Numbered from the stretch's first letter, positions 1 through 9,324 are shown. The stretch: 21,219 nt of DNA from Crocinitomicaceae bacterium (GCA_013215515.1 JABSPC010000343.1:1-21219), one strand, 5' to 3'. Notes: generated by a model not told the origin, from the letters alone. Program-made: numbers and translations.

Positions 1-2320
1 GGGATAAACTCCAGTTTCCATCTCCTCTTCTGGCATAAACTTTAAGAACATAGTCTCCAGGTGCAAGAGCGTTGAAATGAATTTCATTCATTTCTCCAAG
101 TAAAATTTCTTCATCTGCCTCTCCAGACAAAGCACACTTATAATTAATCAGCTCAGGGTTACTTAAATCTGAAGGCTGGAACTTGAGCGTAAAGGACCTT
201 CTTCTATAACTTAAGGAAATTTCTTTCGTTTCATAAACCGGTTTTATTAATGGCGAACCGGCTTCACCATATTTTACCCATTCTTTCTCTAGCTTAAACT
301 TGGTGAAAATTACACCTATATCTTTCTGTGTATTCTTTAGCTCTGCCGGATTAAAATAATTAAACCCGTAAATCCCGCCGAAATAAAGTTCCCCTTTTTT
401 TGTTTTCATAAAAGCACCGAGGTTAAACTCGTTACTCATTAACCCATTAACGTCCGTATAGTTTTTTAACGTTTTCCCCGATTTACCAAAAGAACACAAA
501 CCTTTATTGGTGCTTAGCCAAAGCCCACCACTATTATCAGAAATCACTCCATAAATTACATCATTTGGAAGTCCATCGGATTTGTTAAATGATGTCGTTT
601 CCTTTGTTCTTTCGTTCCATTTAATAAGTCCTGAGCCCATAGTCCCCATCCAATAGTTCCCCTCACCATCATCGTAAATTGAACTAATGTAATCTTTGCT
701 TGCCCTCCTTAAAATTGAATTGTATTCATAAGGCCGAATAGTTACCTCTCCATTCAAGTCTGACAGAGTATTTAAGCCTCCTGTACTTGTGGCAAACCAA
801 ATTCTACCATTTCTATCTTTATAGGCTAACCTACAAACTCCTTTGCTTATTGTTTGACTCGGTTTTTCTGGATCGTGTTCAAAAGTCTTAATCTGTTTCG
901 TCTGATAATCGTATAGGATAACTCCGTCTTTGGTCGCAATAAAATACATAGATCCTTTCCAATGTATAATCGAATATGCTCTTTTGTGAATTAATGTTTC
1001 TTCGCTCCCTTTCTTATAAACTTCTAAATACGTATAGTCATTACCCTTAATGTTCAATTCAAAAAGCCCATCTGCGCAAGCCACCAATACTTTTTTGTCG
1101 CTTATGTCCCAGATTGATAAGGCGGTCATTTCTCCTGTTCCAAAGGTTGACTGAAGTTTGCTTCGGTAGTATTGCGTGTATTTCCCCGTTTGTCTGTTCA
1201 ACTTTGAAACGCCGCTATTTGTTCCAATGTAAATGCTGTTTCCGTCTTTGGACTCTTTCAAACACCAAACACTTGGTGTTGGTATTCCTTTTTCAGGATT
1301 TCCACTTGGACCCGCTCCTAATATCCCTTTATTGTCTGGGTCAAATGTTGAAATTCCGCGTTGGGTTCCTATCCAAATTATTCCCGAATTGTCTTTAAAA
1401 ATAATGTTTACCTCATCAAATAGAAGCGCATTCTTTTGAAAAATATCCTCCGTATAATTATAGTGAGAGCCATCCATATTAACTATAAAAAGACCATTTC
1501 CTGTTGTTGAAACAACCCATCCCGATTGTTTACTGTAGTATACGTCAGAAACATTTAGACTTCTGTACTCATTAATAAGGCTAGTAAGCTTTTTTTGTGC
1601 TTTTCGCGTTTTTGTATTTAAAACATAAACTCCTTGATTCGTCGCGAGCAATACTCTTTCTATACCGTGGTTTTTAATCTTGTTAACGGTTGGTATCGAT
1701 TCTCCTTTACCTTTCAGTTTTACTTGATGAGCACTCATCATTTGAGCATCACATATATAAATGCCTTCATCATTTGAAGAAACGATTAACTTCCCCGATT
1801 TCGTAAAATGAATGTTTGTCGTTTTCTTAGAAGGAATTATTCTTTGGTACGATTTAAACGATTTTGATTTTGTGTTAAAACGATAGATTCCTGTCTCCGC
1901 ACTCGCAACCCAAATCATTCCATTTTTCCCTATGGCAATGTCTTCAATTTGAAGTGCAACGCCGTTTCTATAAGTGAAGGTTGTAAACTTCTCTCTTTTT
2001 ATGTCATATTTGGTTAGTCCATTGTTGGTTCCGAACCAAAGGTTTCCATGTACATCCTTTTCCGAACATCTAATATATTCGCTTTCAAGACCTTCTGTGT
2101 CGCTGGACGTAAAAATCTCAAATGTTTTTCCATCGTATCGGTTTAGTCCGTCTTGTGTCCCTATCCAAAATGAATTTAGATCATCTTGGATAATACAAGT
2201 CACGGAGCTTTGAGATAAGCCGTTACTAATTGTATAATTTCTAAAACGGATTTCACCTTGGCCAAAAGCCACAGTTGCGATCAGAAATAATGGTAGTAAA
2301 AAAAGAAATAAGCGATGCAT
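1..2320 (-). CDS. Propeller/Y_Y_Y sensor protein, partial (3' end beyond left edge)
   Basis: The reading frame is open from an ATG at 2320 to the left edge, giving 773 residues with no stop. Residues 1-20 are a signal peptide (basic start, hydrophobic LFLFLLPLFLIATVA core, likely cut after AFG). Residues about 25-660 contain many two-component-regulator propeller (Reg_prop) repeats of the pattern D-x-x-G-x-x-W-x-G-T-x-x-G-L-x-x-Y/F; at least eight are recognisable, for example SFWIGTQDGLNRYD and NLWFGTNNGLTKYD. From about residue 700 a Y_Y_Y domain begins and is cut after YARRGDGNWSLS. In this family the Y_Y_Y domain is followed by a membrane helix and then a histidine kinase, hybrid kinase, LuxR-type or LytTR output module, or nothing; the missing end decides which. 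The propeller part is expected to be periplasmic. The gene starts 29 bp after the ferritin stop on the same strand, so it may be read through from ferritin. Confidence 0.85.
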   Translation of the reverse strand, partial: MHRLFLFLLPLFLIATVAFGQGEIRFRNYTISNGLSQSSVTCIIQDDLNSFWIGTQDGLNRYDGKTFEIFTSSDTEGLESEYIRCSEKDVHGNLWFGTNNGLTKYDIKREKFTTFTYRNGVALQIEDIAIGKNGMIWVASAETGIYRFNTKSKSFKSYQRIIPSKKTTNIHFTKSGKLIVSSNDEGIYICDAQMMSAHQVKLKGKGESIPTVNKIKNHGIERVLLATNQGVYVLNTKTRKAQKKLTSLINEYRSLNVSDVYYSKQSGWVVSTTGNGLFIVNMDGSHYNYTEDIFQKNALLFDEVNIIFKDNSGIIWIGTQRGISTFDPDNKGILGAGPSGNPEKGIPTPSVWCLKESKDGNSIYIGTNSGVSKLNRQTGKYTQYYRSKLQSTFGTGEMTALSIWDISDKKVLVACADGLFELNIKGNDYTYLEVYKKGSEETLIHKRAYSIIHWKGSMYFIATKDGVILYDYQTKQIKTFEHDPEKPSQTISKGVCRLAYKDRNGRIWFATSTGGLNTLSDLNGEVTIRPYEYNSILRRASKDYISSIYDDGEGNYWMGTMGSGLIKWNERTKETTSFNKSDGLPNDVIYGVISDNSGGLWLSTNKGLCSFGKSGKTLKNYTDVNGLMSNEFNLGAFMKTKKGELYFGGIYGFNYFNPAELKNTQKDIGVIFTKFKLEKEWVKYGEAGSPLIKPVYETKEISLSYRRRSFTLKFQPSDLSNPELINYKCALSGEADEEILLGEMNEIHFNALAPGDYVLKVYARRGDGNWSLS

Positions 2321-2349
2321 TCGGCATGAAAATACCAATAATTTAGCTT

Positions 2350-2874
2350 TTAAGCGCCAGTTCCGGCTGTATTAACAACTGAAGGTTGAATCGCCGAGTT
2401 CTCAAGGTCTCGATCTAACAAGTATAATCCAGCTTTATCTTGCCCAATCATATTGATTTTATCGACTATAGTTCTTGCCAATGCCTCCTCTTCAAGTTGC
2501 TCTGAAACATACCATTGAATAAAGTTATGGGTTGTATAATCTTTCACTTGAAGGCATATGTCAACAAGGTTATTAATGCTCTGTGTCACATCTAATTCAT
2601 GCTCAAGAAGTAAATTAAACACATTTGACATTGAGCTAAAGCTTTCTGGTGGTGATTGAAGCCCTGGTATTTTAGCCGTTCCTCCTCGCTCATTTACAAA
2701 CTTTACAAGCTTCAACATGTGAAACCTTTCTTCATCCGAATGAGAATATAAAAATTGAGCCGTTCCGTTAAGACCTTGTCCTTCAGCCCAAGAAGCCATA
2801 GCAAGATAAAATTGAGATGATGATGCCTCTTTCTCTATTTGATCGTTTAAGGCTTGTTCTACTCTTTCGTTCAT
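2350..2874 (-). CDS. ftnA: Ferritin (non-haem, bacterial FtnA type)
   Basis: A 174-residue protein of normal bacterial ferritin length that stores iron as ferric mineral in a 24-subunit cytoplasmic shell. The ferroxidase centre is intact: E16, the conserved Y23, E49 and H52 (in EERFH), E93 (in LLLEHELD), and Q126 and E129 (in SEQLEEEA). No haem-ligand methionine pattern of bacterioferritin was noticed. The last 15 or so residues are a low-complexity Ala/Thr/Val tail (QPSVVNTAGTGA). The start at 2874 fits the family and lies about 17 bp after a -7 promoter element. It is divergent from RNase R and lies upstream of the propeller sensor. No Fur-box-like operator was recognised in the 94-bp gap. 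Confidence 0.95.
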   Translation of the reverse strand: MNERVEQALNDQIEKEASSSQFYLAMASWAEGQGLNGTAQFLYSHSDEERFHMLKLVKFVNERGGTAKIPGLQSPPESFSSMSNVFNLLLEHELDVTQSINNLVDICLQVKDYTTHNFIQWYVSEQLEEEALARTIVDKINMIGQDKAGLYLLDRDLENSAIQPSVVNTAGTGA

Positions 2875-2891
2875 TGTGAATGTGTTTTACA

Positions 2892-2899
2892 CAAAGTTA
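2892..2899 (-). promoter_or_regulatory. Bacteroidota -7 promoter element for ferritin
   Basis: The minus strand reads TAACTTTG, an exact TAnnTTTG match, about 17 bp before the ferritin ATG. This would give a leader of roughly 10 nt. No well-placed -33 TTG was found; the nearest TTTG is only 12 nt upstream of the element. Confidence 0.55.
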
Positions 2900-2968
2900 C
2901 CATATTTCAACCAAATTCTTTGAATCTCGAAAGAAGATTAATTCTAAATTAAGCGTACATTCGCATAT

Positions 2969-5101
2969 ATGTCTAAACGCAAAAAATCGCCAAAGAAAAA
3001 GTTAAAACACGGTTTAAATCACATAATTCGAAAAGTCTTTTCAGAAAATTCGGATTCTTATTTAACCCATAAACAAGTCTGTACTTTAATTAATGTCCGT
3101 GAAGGAGCAATAAGAAAACTCACTTATGCCGTCCTCGAAGACTTGGTTGAATCCGGGTATTTGAAAGCAAATGGACATGGAGTTTATCAATTAAACGCGC
3201 AAAACAATTTTCTTGAAGGCATTATACAGTTGACGGCTCGTGGAGCTGGATATGTAATCCTTGATGACAAGGAAAAAGATGATGTTTACATTCATCCGAA
3301 CAACCTAAGTCAAGCTTTGGATGGAGATCGCGTCAAAATTCAAATGTCAAATAGAGGCCGTTCTAAACCCGAAGGAAATGTAATTGAAGTTCTTCATAGA
3401 GAACGCACTCAGTTTGTTGGAACGATTAAGGCGCAAGAGAAGTTTGCCTTTTTAATTCCGGACAATACGCGTGTAGGAACCGATATTTTTATTCCAAAAG
3501 AAAAACTAAACGGAGCAAAAAACGGTGATAAAGCCCTTGTGAAAATTACAAAATGGCCAAAATCTGCTGATAATCCTTATGGTGAAGTTGTTCAGTCTTT
3601 AGGAAATAGTGGTGGCAATGATGTTGAGATGATCAGTATTCTTGTGAACCAAGGAATTGATTATACATTTCCAAATAAGGTGTTAGCTCAAGCGGAATCC
3701 GTTGGAATGAATTTAGACCCAAAAGAGATTGCTAGACGTCATGATTTTAGAACGATTACAACCTTCACTATAGATCCTTTAGACGCAAAAGATTTTGATG
3801 ATGCCATTTCTTTTAAACGATTAGAAAACGGAAACTTAGAATTGGGTGTTCACATTGCGGATGTAAGTCATTATGTTCAACCTGGAACACCTATGGATGT
3901 CGAAGCATTGAAACGATCGAACTCGGTTTATTTAGTCGATCGTGTTATTCCTATGCTTCCCGAGCAGTTGTCAAATTTAGCTTGTTCGCTGCGTCCAAAT
4001 GAAGATAAGTTTAGTTTCTCAGCTGTGTTTGAAATGGACGAGTCGGGTAAGGTTTATGACAGGTGGTTTGGTAAAACTGTCATTCATTCTAATAGAAGGT
4101 TTACCTATGAAGAGGCTCAAGAAATTATAGAAGGTGCTGATGGTGATCATCGTGATGAAATTCTTATTCTCGATAAAATCGCTAAAGTTTTGCGGAAAAG
4201 ACGTTTAAAGTCTGGCGCAATGAATATTGAATCAGAAGAGGTTCGTTTCAGGTTAGACGAAGAAGGTTTCCCTGAAGAGGTTATTATTAAACGTTCAAAA
4301 GACGCCCACAAGCTGGTTGAAGAATTCATGCTTTTGGCAAATAGAAATGTCGCTGAATTTGTTTCTAAACCTGGAAAAAAAGAAGCCAAAGTTCCTTTCA
4401 TTTATCGTTGTCATGATAAACCAAGTTCTGAAAAAATTGCTTTGTTTAATCTGTTCGTTCAAAAATTTGGATACGACGTTGATACGACTGATCAGAAAAT
4501 GATTTCCAGAAACATTAACGCTTTATTGAATGATATTCGCTTGAAAAATGAATACTCAATTATTCAAACAATGGCCATTCGATCAATGGCAAAAGCAACT
4601 TATGAAACGCACAATATAGGTCACTACGGCTTGTCGTTTGAGCATTATACGCACTTCACTTCGCCCATTCGTCGTTACGCAGATTTAGTCGTACATCGTG
4701 TTGTTCAAGAAGAGCTCACAAAGAAAAAACACCAGTACGGAAGTGATCTAGATGATATTTGTAAAAGAATATCTAGAATGGAGCGAAAAGCTGTTGAGGC
4801 GGAACGTGAAAGCACTAAATACTTCCAGACTCTATTTGTAGTGGATAAGATTGGTGAAGAGTTTGACGGTACAGTTTCAGGAATCGCTGAATTCGGAATA
4901 TTTGTAAGAATGGATGAAAACCAATGTGAAGGGATGATTCCATTGTCTGAAATTCCAGGTGATCGATTCCATTTTGACGCTGATGATTACGCTATTAAAG
5001 GTTCTAGAACCAAGAAAGAATATACGATTGGTGACAAGGTGAGAGTAAAAATATTCGAAGTTTCAACTCGAAAACGTCAGATTGATTTGGAAATAATTTA
5101 G
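2969..5101 (+). CDS. rnr: Ribonuclease R (3'-5' exoribonuclease, RNase II/R family)
   Basis: A 710-residue cytoplasmic exoribonuclease that degrades structured RNA processively from the 3' end. Domain order is as in RNase R: a lysine-rich start (SKRKKSPKKKLK), a winged-helix region at about 15-76, two cold-shock OB folds at about 82-215, an RNB catalytic domain at about 255-585, and an S1 domain at about 630-709. The catalytic acidic cluster is present in TIDPLDAKDFDDAIS: D269, D275, D277 and D278 match the four Mg-binding aspartates of the E. coli enzyme. HFTSPIRRYADLVVHR (562-577) is the conserved RNB C-terminal signature. It is transcribed alone, divergent from ferritin and convergent with the LytTR regulator. 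A near-match promoter (TACATTCG at 2956-2963) lies so close to the ATG that the message might be almost leaderless, which is only an inference. Confidence 0.97.
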   Translation: MSKRKKSPKKKLKHGLNHIIRKVFSENSDSYLTHKQVCTLINVREGAIRKLTYAVLEDLVESGYLKANGHGVYQLNAQNNFLEGIIQLTARGAGYVILDDKEKDDVYIHPNNLSQALDGDRVKIQMSNRGRSKPEGNVIEVLHRERTQFVGTIKAQEKFAFLIPDNTRVGTDIFIPKEKLNGAKNGDKALVKITKWPKSADNPYGEVVQSLGNSGGNDVEMISILVNQGIDYTFPNKVLAQAESVGMNLDPKEIARRHDFRTITTFTIDPLDAKDFDDAISFKRLENGNLELGVHIADVSHYVQPGTPMDVEALKRSNSVYLVDRVIPMLPEQLSNLACSLRPNEDKFSFSAVFEMDESGKVYDRWFGKTVIHSNRRFTYEEAQEIIEGADGDHRDEILILDKIAKVLRKRRLKSGAMNIESEEVRFRLDEEGFPEEVIIKRSKDAHKLVEEFMLLANRNVAEFVSKPGKKEAKVPFIYRCHDKPSSEKIALFNLFVQKFGYDVDTTDQKMISRNINALLNDIRLKNEYSIIQTMAIRSMAKATYETHNIGHYGLSFEHYTHFTSPIRRYADLVVHRVVQEELTKKKHQYGSDLDDICKRISRMERKAVEAERESTKYFQTLFVVDKIGEEFDGTVSGIAEFGIFVRMDENQCEGMIPLSEIPGDRFHFDADDYAIKGSRTKKEYTIGDKVRVKIFEVSTRKRQIDLEII

Positions 5102-5104
5102 ATT

Positions 5105-5216
5105 GATTATTTGATTTTCTTAACGCTTTGATTTTTCGACTCGATTATATTATCAAATTAAAACCACTTTTGAAACTGAAATGAATCGAATCAAAATGTC
5201 GGATAATCAAATAATC
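5105..5216. repeat. Long imperfect inverted repeat between convergent genes
   Basis: GATTATTTGATT at 5105-5116 is perfectly complementary to AATCAAATAATC at 5205-5216. Inside these arms the symmetry continues imperfectly: TTTGATT near 5127-5133 pairs with AATCAAA near 5189-5195. The whole 130-bp gap between the rnr stop and the LytTR regulator stop could fold as one interrupted hairpin. It has no GC-rich stem or clean U-tract, so it is not a textbook terminator, but it could terminate or stabilise both convergent transcripts. Confidence 0.5.
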
Positions 5217-5231
5217 GAACGATCTAAAATG

Positions 5232-5987
5232 TTATACCGTCTTAATCTTCCTGTTTAAATCATCCCGATAAGATCCTCCAATAGGAATTACTTTATCAAT
5301 ATTCTCTAAAGTCAAGTTCGGATATTCAATTGTTGCCAATTTATCCAGGCGAATAATGTAAGATCTGTGAACACGAATAAATTCTTCGTTCCCCATTTTT
5401 GCATCGATATCTTTCATTGTTGAGTGAATCGTATATCGCGTCTCTTTTGTATGAATTACAACGTAATCCTTTAGAGCTTCTATGTAATAAATCTCGTTAT
5501 TTTTAAGCTTTACAAGTTTACTGTTTGATTTAACAAAAATAAATCCGCTTCCACTTTCTTTATTTTCAACAATAGAGAAAAGTAAATCTCTTTCTTTTAC
5601 GACTTCTTGTTCCTTACCATGCTTATAGATCGCCATTTCGATCGTTGTATGGAGGTCTATTTCCTTAAATGGTTTAAGAATATATCCGTAAGGTTGAGTG
5701 ATCTTTGCTTTTTCCAATGTTGACTCATCAGCATACGCTGTTAAAAATATTACTGGTATTGAGTGATTTCCTTTAATCGTTTCTGCAGCTTCAATTCCAT
5801 TCATGTCTCCTTTCAACATGATGTCCATTAAAACTATATCAGGTTTTTCGCTATTGACCAGTTCTATCGCCTTCTCTCCTGTGGCTGATGCTCCAACGAC
5901 ATTATAACCCAGTTTTTTTAAACTGTGCTGAATATCTTTCGAAACGATCGATTCATCTTCTACCACAAGAACGTTAATCTTAGACAT
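5232..5987 (-). CDS. LytTR-family response regulator
   Basis: A two-domain DNA-binding response regulator, 251 residues from the ATG at 5987. The receiver domain (about 4-120) has E10/D11 of the acidic pocket, phospho-acceptor D55 (in VLMDIML), T83 (in FLTAYA) and K105 (in LKPF). A linker helix leads to a LytTR domain (about 150-248) with FIFVKSNSKLVKLKNNEIYYIEALKDYV and RVHRSYI motifs typical of the fold. The frame is open to a further ATG at 6011 (MRISNQFH prefix). The internal start is preferred because it begins exactly at the receiver sequence and leaves an 8-bp overlap (ATGTCTAA) with the kinase stop, typical of translational coupling. The cognate kinase is almost certainly the preceding gene. 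LytTR proteins bind pairs of short direct repeats upstream of targets; none were identified here. Confidence 0.93.
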   Translation of the reverse strand: MSKINVLVVEDESIVSKDIQHSLKKLGYNVVGASATGEKAIELVNSEKPDIVLMDIMLKGDMNGIEAAETIKGNHSIPVIFLTAYADESTLEKAKITQPYGYILKPFKEIDLHTTIEMAIYKHGKEQEVVKERDLLFSIVENKESGSGFIFVKSNSKLVKLKNNEIYYIEALKDYVVIHTKETRYTIHSTMKDIDAKMGNEEFIRVHRSYIIRLDKLATIEYPNLTLENIDKVIPIGGSYRDDLNRKIKTV

Positions 5988-8733
5988 GTGAAATTGGTTT
6001 GATATTCTCAAATTTAATTAAATATTCGGTTCCTTCTTTAACATCTACTTTTAACTCTGCATCAAGCTGTTCTGCAAGTGTGATAACTAACTGTAAACCA
6101 AGTGTGTCTGAATCCATTTTTTCGAATTCAACAGGCAGCCCGATACCATTGTCTTTTATTACCAGTTCAACGATGTTTTTTACCTCTTTTAAACGAATTG
6201 AAATAATACCATTCTCACCGTCTTTCCACGCGTATTTTAATGAATTTGTAATTAACTCATTTAACAATAACCCACATGGAATCGCTTGATCAAGCACTAA
6301 ATCGACATCTGCCAAGTCAATATCAAGTATAACTTTACGATTTACACTGTATGAAGCGATCAAATTATGTGTTAAGTTTTTAATATAACTCGCGAATTTG
6401 ATACTTGAAAAGTCTTCTGTCCGGTAAAGGTTCTCATGAATAATTGCCATTGAGCGAATCCGGTTCCTACTCTCCTGAAGAATATCAAGTGTGTTTTTAT
6501 CAGTTACAAATGAACTTTGCAGATTCAAAATACTCGATATAACTTGAAGGTTGTTTTTTACTCTGTGGTGAATTTCTTTCAATAATACTTCCTTCTCTTT
6601 TAATGAGCTTTCCATAGCATTACTGGCTTTTTTCTTCTCGCTTATATCATGAGCCACAAGGGAGATTTCAACTACATTTCCTGAAGTATCAAAAATCGGA
6701 TTCATGAATATTTCCATCCAAAAATCTCTCTTTTCCGATCTTAACTCTACCTCATATTGAATAGATGCTCCTCTTTTTACCTGTCCAATTAAAATTCTAA
6801 ATAATCGAACCCTAGTCGGAGTTAACAACTTTTCAAAATATTCCATAAATAATTCTCCCTCATGGATCTCTCTGTCAAATGATGTTCTAAAATAATTATC
6901 GCAATGCGAATTGAACGAAGAAATATTTCCATCCAATGAAAGTGTTAATAGCAAAGTATTAGATGAACTTTCGAAAATTGCGCGAGTTCTAAGAAATTGC
7001 TCTTGTAGTCTCGTTTCTGCTTTTATTCTCTCCTGAATTTCTTCTTCAAGTTGAATATTCATTCCTTCAGCAACTTCAGCTCTTAGTTTTTCTTTCCCTA
7101 ATTTATTTTGTTCCGTTTGATCATGAATTACACACTGATAATATAATTTGTTATCAATCATAACTTCAATTAATGAAACTTCACCTTCAATTATGTATTC
7201 AGCACCCTTAAACAACCAATCGAACCTAATGTTTCTAGTCTTCGAAAGTTTTGCTTTTTCAAAACGATAGTTCTTTTGATACTTTATACTTTTATCATGA
7301 CTTAATTCAAATAGCTCTTTCTCTAATAAATCCTTCCTTGATATACCAAAGAGCTCCTCTGCTTTACGATTAACATCAATTAGATGATCCCCGTCCAAAA
7401 GCATAATAGCATCGTTTGATTCCTCGTAAATCAATCGATATTTCTGTTCACTTTGTTTTAATGCTTGGGAAGCCTTCTCTTTACTAGTAAGATCAATCAC
7501 GGAACCTTCAATATACCCCGTTTGTTCGTCTATGTACCAACTAAAAATAAACGTCTTTTTAACACCTGATGTTAAAGTATATTGTGTTTGATAATTATTT
7601 ACTTTTTCCGACGCTTGAAGAGATTCAAGAATCAATTCCCAATCAACTTCTAAATTCAACCCAAACAATCGATCACTTTTTTTTAATGTTCCTTCAAGCA
7701 TTTTAAAGAAGGAATCATTCCCATCAATAATTTTCGTTTTTTTATCAAGTGTGAATACTCCTGCCTTATTTCTAAAATAGAGATTTCGATACCGTTTCTC
7801 TTTCAATTCAAGCTCTTCTCTTTTTAAAACTTCTCGAGTAACATCGTTAATATTAACAAGCCAAAAAAGGCTGTTTTTTAAAGGAAGAACAACAGTTTTA
7901 AGCTCTATGTACTGTTTGTTATTAAACTTTGTAAATTCTACATTTTTAATGTGTCTATTCCCAATCTTAAGGTTTCTAATATTATTTATTTCATCTTCAT
8001 TAATATTCTTGAAAAAGGCCTCGTTAATCGTTGATTTATCAATATCCAAAACACGTAATGCTTCAGTATTATAATCGAGTACGGTAGGAGTTTTACTAAT
8101 ATCAATAAGAACATATCCAGATCCAGGGTTGTTCATTATTGTTTTTAAATACTCTGAATAATCTTCAATAGTTATGATCAACCTTCTCCGAACGTAAATA
8201 ACAAAGGAAGAAGCAATACCTAAAACGAGAAATAAGCCAACAACTATAAATGGCGATATTTCAGATTGATCCAATGCATCATGACTATTCAGTAGAAGAA
8301 TTATTACAAAGACATGGTAGAGAATCGCTGGGTATAAACGTTGAATTATAATACTGGATATCGCGTACACTGCAAAAAAGTAAAAAATAGCAGTGCTGGA
8401 AAAATCCAATTCTCCTAAGCTTCTATAAGAAAAGTAGGTCGATATAAAAACATGTAAAATGATTAAATAAACGAGCTTATCCCTCATAAATGGCACAAAC
8501 CAAGAAATAAGCAAGTAAATTGGAAATGTACAAATGTAAATTATTCCCAGATCCATATAAATTTCTGGAGCATCGGATCTATACATTGCGTAAGTGAAAA
8601 TCGGCGCAATTATAAAAGCTCCAATCAAGTGAATAAATGCAATTCTCCCGAAACGATTTTCGTGATTATAATACGGCCGAAAACCGTCAGATTTCTGATT
8701 GTAAAATTGCTGTATGTTAAACTTAAAGGACAT
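5980..8733 (-). CDS. Membrane PAS-repeat sensor histidine kinase, HisKA_2 type
   Basis: A 917-residue sensor kinase. Residues about 25-195 hold around six hydrophobic helices (for example IAFIHLIGAFIIAPIFTY and FIVVGLFLVLGIASSFVIYV) ending in the basic VRRR. About four PAS-like modules follow at roughly 200-300, 310-420, 425-545 and 580-700; the third (YRLIYEESNDAIMLLDG) is the clearest. The dimerisation/phospho-acceptor segment KEIHHRVKNNLQVISS is the HisKA_2 signature, with the phospho-histidine at 722 (or 723). The ATPase domain shows an N box (LNELITNSLKYAW, N825), a G1 box (DNGIGLP, D861) and the later LGLQL. HisKA_2 kinases commonly pair with stand-alone regulators, and here the LytTR gene overlaps the stop by 8 bp. 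The ligand is unknown. No -7 element was found within about 100 bp upstream of the start. Confidence 0.93.
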   Translation of the reverse strand: MSFKFNIQQFYNQKSDGFRPYYNHENRFGRIAFIHLIGAFIIAPIFTYAMYRSDAPEIYMDLGIIYICTFPIYLLISWFVPFMRDKLVYLIILHVFISTYFSYRSLGELDFSSTAIFYFFAVYAISSIIIQRLYPAILYHVFVIILLLNSHDALDQSEISPFIVVGLFLVLGIASSFVIYVRRRLIITIEDYSEYLKTIMNNPGSGYVLIDISKTPTVLDYNTEALRVLDIDKSTINEAFFKNINEDEINNIRNLKIGNRHIKNVEFTKFNNKQYIELKTVVLPLKNSLFWLVNINDVTREVLKREELELKEKRYRNLYFRNKAGVFTLDKKTKIIDGNDSFFKMLEGTLKKSDRLFGLNLEVDWELILESLQASEKVNNYQTQYTLTSGVKKTFIFSWYIDEQTGYIEGSVIDLTSKEKASQALKQSEQKYRLIYEESNDAIMLLDGDHLIDVNRKAEELFGISRKDLLEKELFELSHDKSIKYQKNYRFEKAKLSKTRNIRFDWLFKGAEYIIEGEVSLIEVMIDNKLYYQCVIHDQTEQNKLGKEKLRAEVAEGMNIQLEEEIQERIKAETRLQEQFLRTRAIFESSSNTLLLTLSLDGNISSFNSHCDNYFRTSFDREIHEGELFMEYFEKLLTPTRVRLFRILIGQVKRGASIQYEVELRSEKRDFWMEIFMNPIFDTSGNVVEISLVAHDISEKKKASNAMESSLKEKEVLLKEIHHRVKNNLQVISSILNLQSSFVTDKNTLDILQESRNRIRSMAIIHENLYRTEDFSSIKFASYIKNLTHNLIASYSVNRKVILDIDLADVDLVLDQAIPCGLLLNELITNSLKYAWKDGENGIISIRLKEVKNIVELVIKDNGIGLPVEFEKMDSDTLGLQLVITLAEQLDAELKVDVKEGTEYLIKFENIKPISHV

Positions 8734-8910
8734 TAAAATTCCACTCGATAGTATTAGATTATTTCTTGTAAATTTCGCTTTAATTATTGAGTGTTAAAAT
8801 AACAGAATGAGTTACTGAAAACATAAACTATAACTTGTTGGTTTTCAATTGATTAATATTTAAATTTTCGCGCAACTTCTTTAAGATACATTTCTTTTTC
8901 AAAAAACCAA

Positions 8911-8922
8911 ATCCTATAGGAT
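8911..8922. repeat. 12-bp perfect palindrome
   Basis: ATCCTATAGGAT is fully self-complementary and sits about 180 bp upstream of the kinase start. It could be an operator for a dimeric regulator, but there is only one copy and no partner site, so chance is possible. Confidence 0.3.
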
Positions 8923-9038
8923 CTCTTCTTTTCTAATAATATATTTTAAATATTTCTTATAAAAAAGGTTATTTATTCTTTTTATTAAGGGTGTTCATAT
9001 GTGTAGAAATAAAGTGAATAAAGTTTGTTATTTGAATT

Positions 9039-9062
9039 GTTAACATTTAGTGGACGGTTATG
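9039..9062 (+). repeat. Direct repeat copy 1
   Basis: A 24-bp element starting GTTAACATTTA and continuing to GACGGTT. It matches the copy at 9301-9324 at 21 of 24 positions, 262 bp apart in the same orientation. Only these two copies were noticed. Confidence 0.45.
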
Positions 9063-9300
9063 AATATGTTATTACTATTCTATTAACCTGATCTCACTAA
9101 AGTTATTGCAGTTGTGAACAATGTTTAGAACTGGGCCGTAGTTAATAGTTTTTTTAGAGAATTTTACTTTTTATAGTTGATGAGTAGTCGATAAGTCACC
9201 CAAAACTTTGTGTTAACTAATTAGGTCAGTTCGATTGTGTTTTAGTATAGACGACTTAATGGATATTCCTAGAGAAAGTTATTGATAGTTATCATTGTTA

Positions 9301-9324
9301 GTTAACATTTAATAGACGGTTTTG
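9301..9324 (+). repeat. Direct repeat copy 2
   Basis: Second copy of the 24-bp element (21 of 24 positions identical to 9039-9062). It lies about 120 bp upstream of the rpiB start codon and could be a protein-binding site or the trace of a tandem duplication. Confidence 0.45.

Noticed and set aside
1114..2213. Plus-strand ORFs of 68-94 codons within 1-2320
   Set aside because: They are shadows of the minus-strand propeller gene, whose 773-codon frame with clear repeat motifs explains the region.
5988..6011. Upstream start (6011) for the LytTR regulator
   Set aside because: The extra eight residues precede the receiver domain, have no family support and increase the overlap with the kinase gene; the ATG at 5987 is better.
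9000..9050. Minus-strand micro-ORF of about 25 codons (start near 9047)
   Set aside because: No similarity, no supporting promoter, low-complexity AT-driven translation; indistinguishable from chance.
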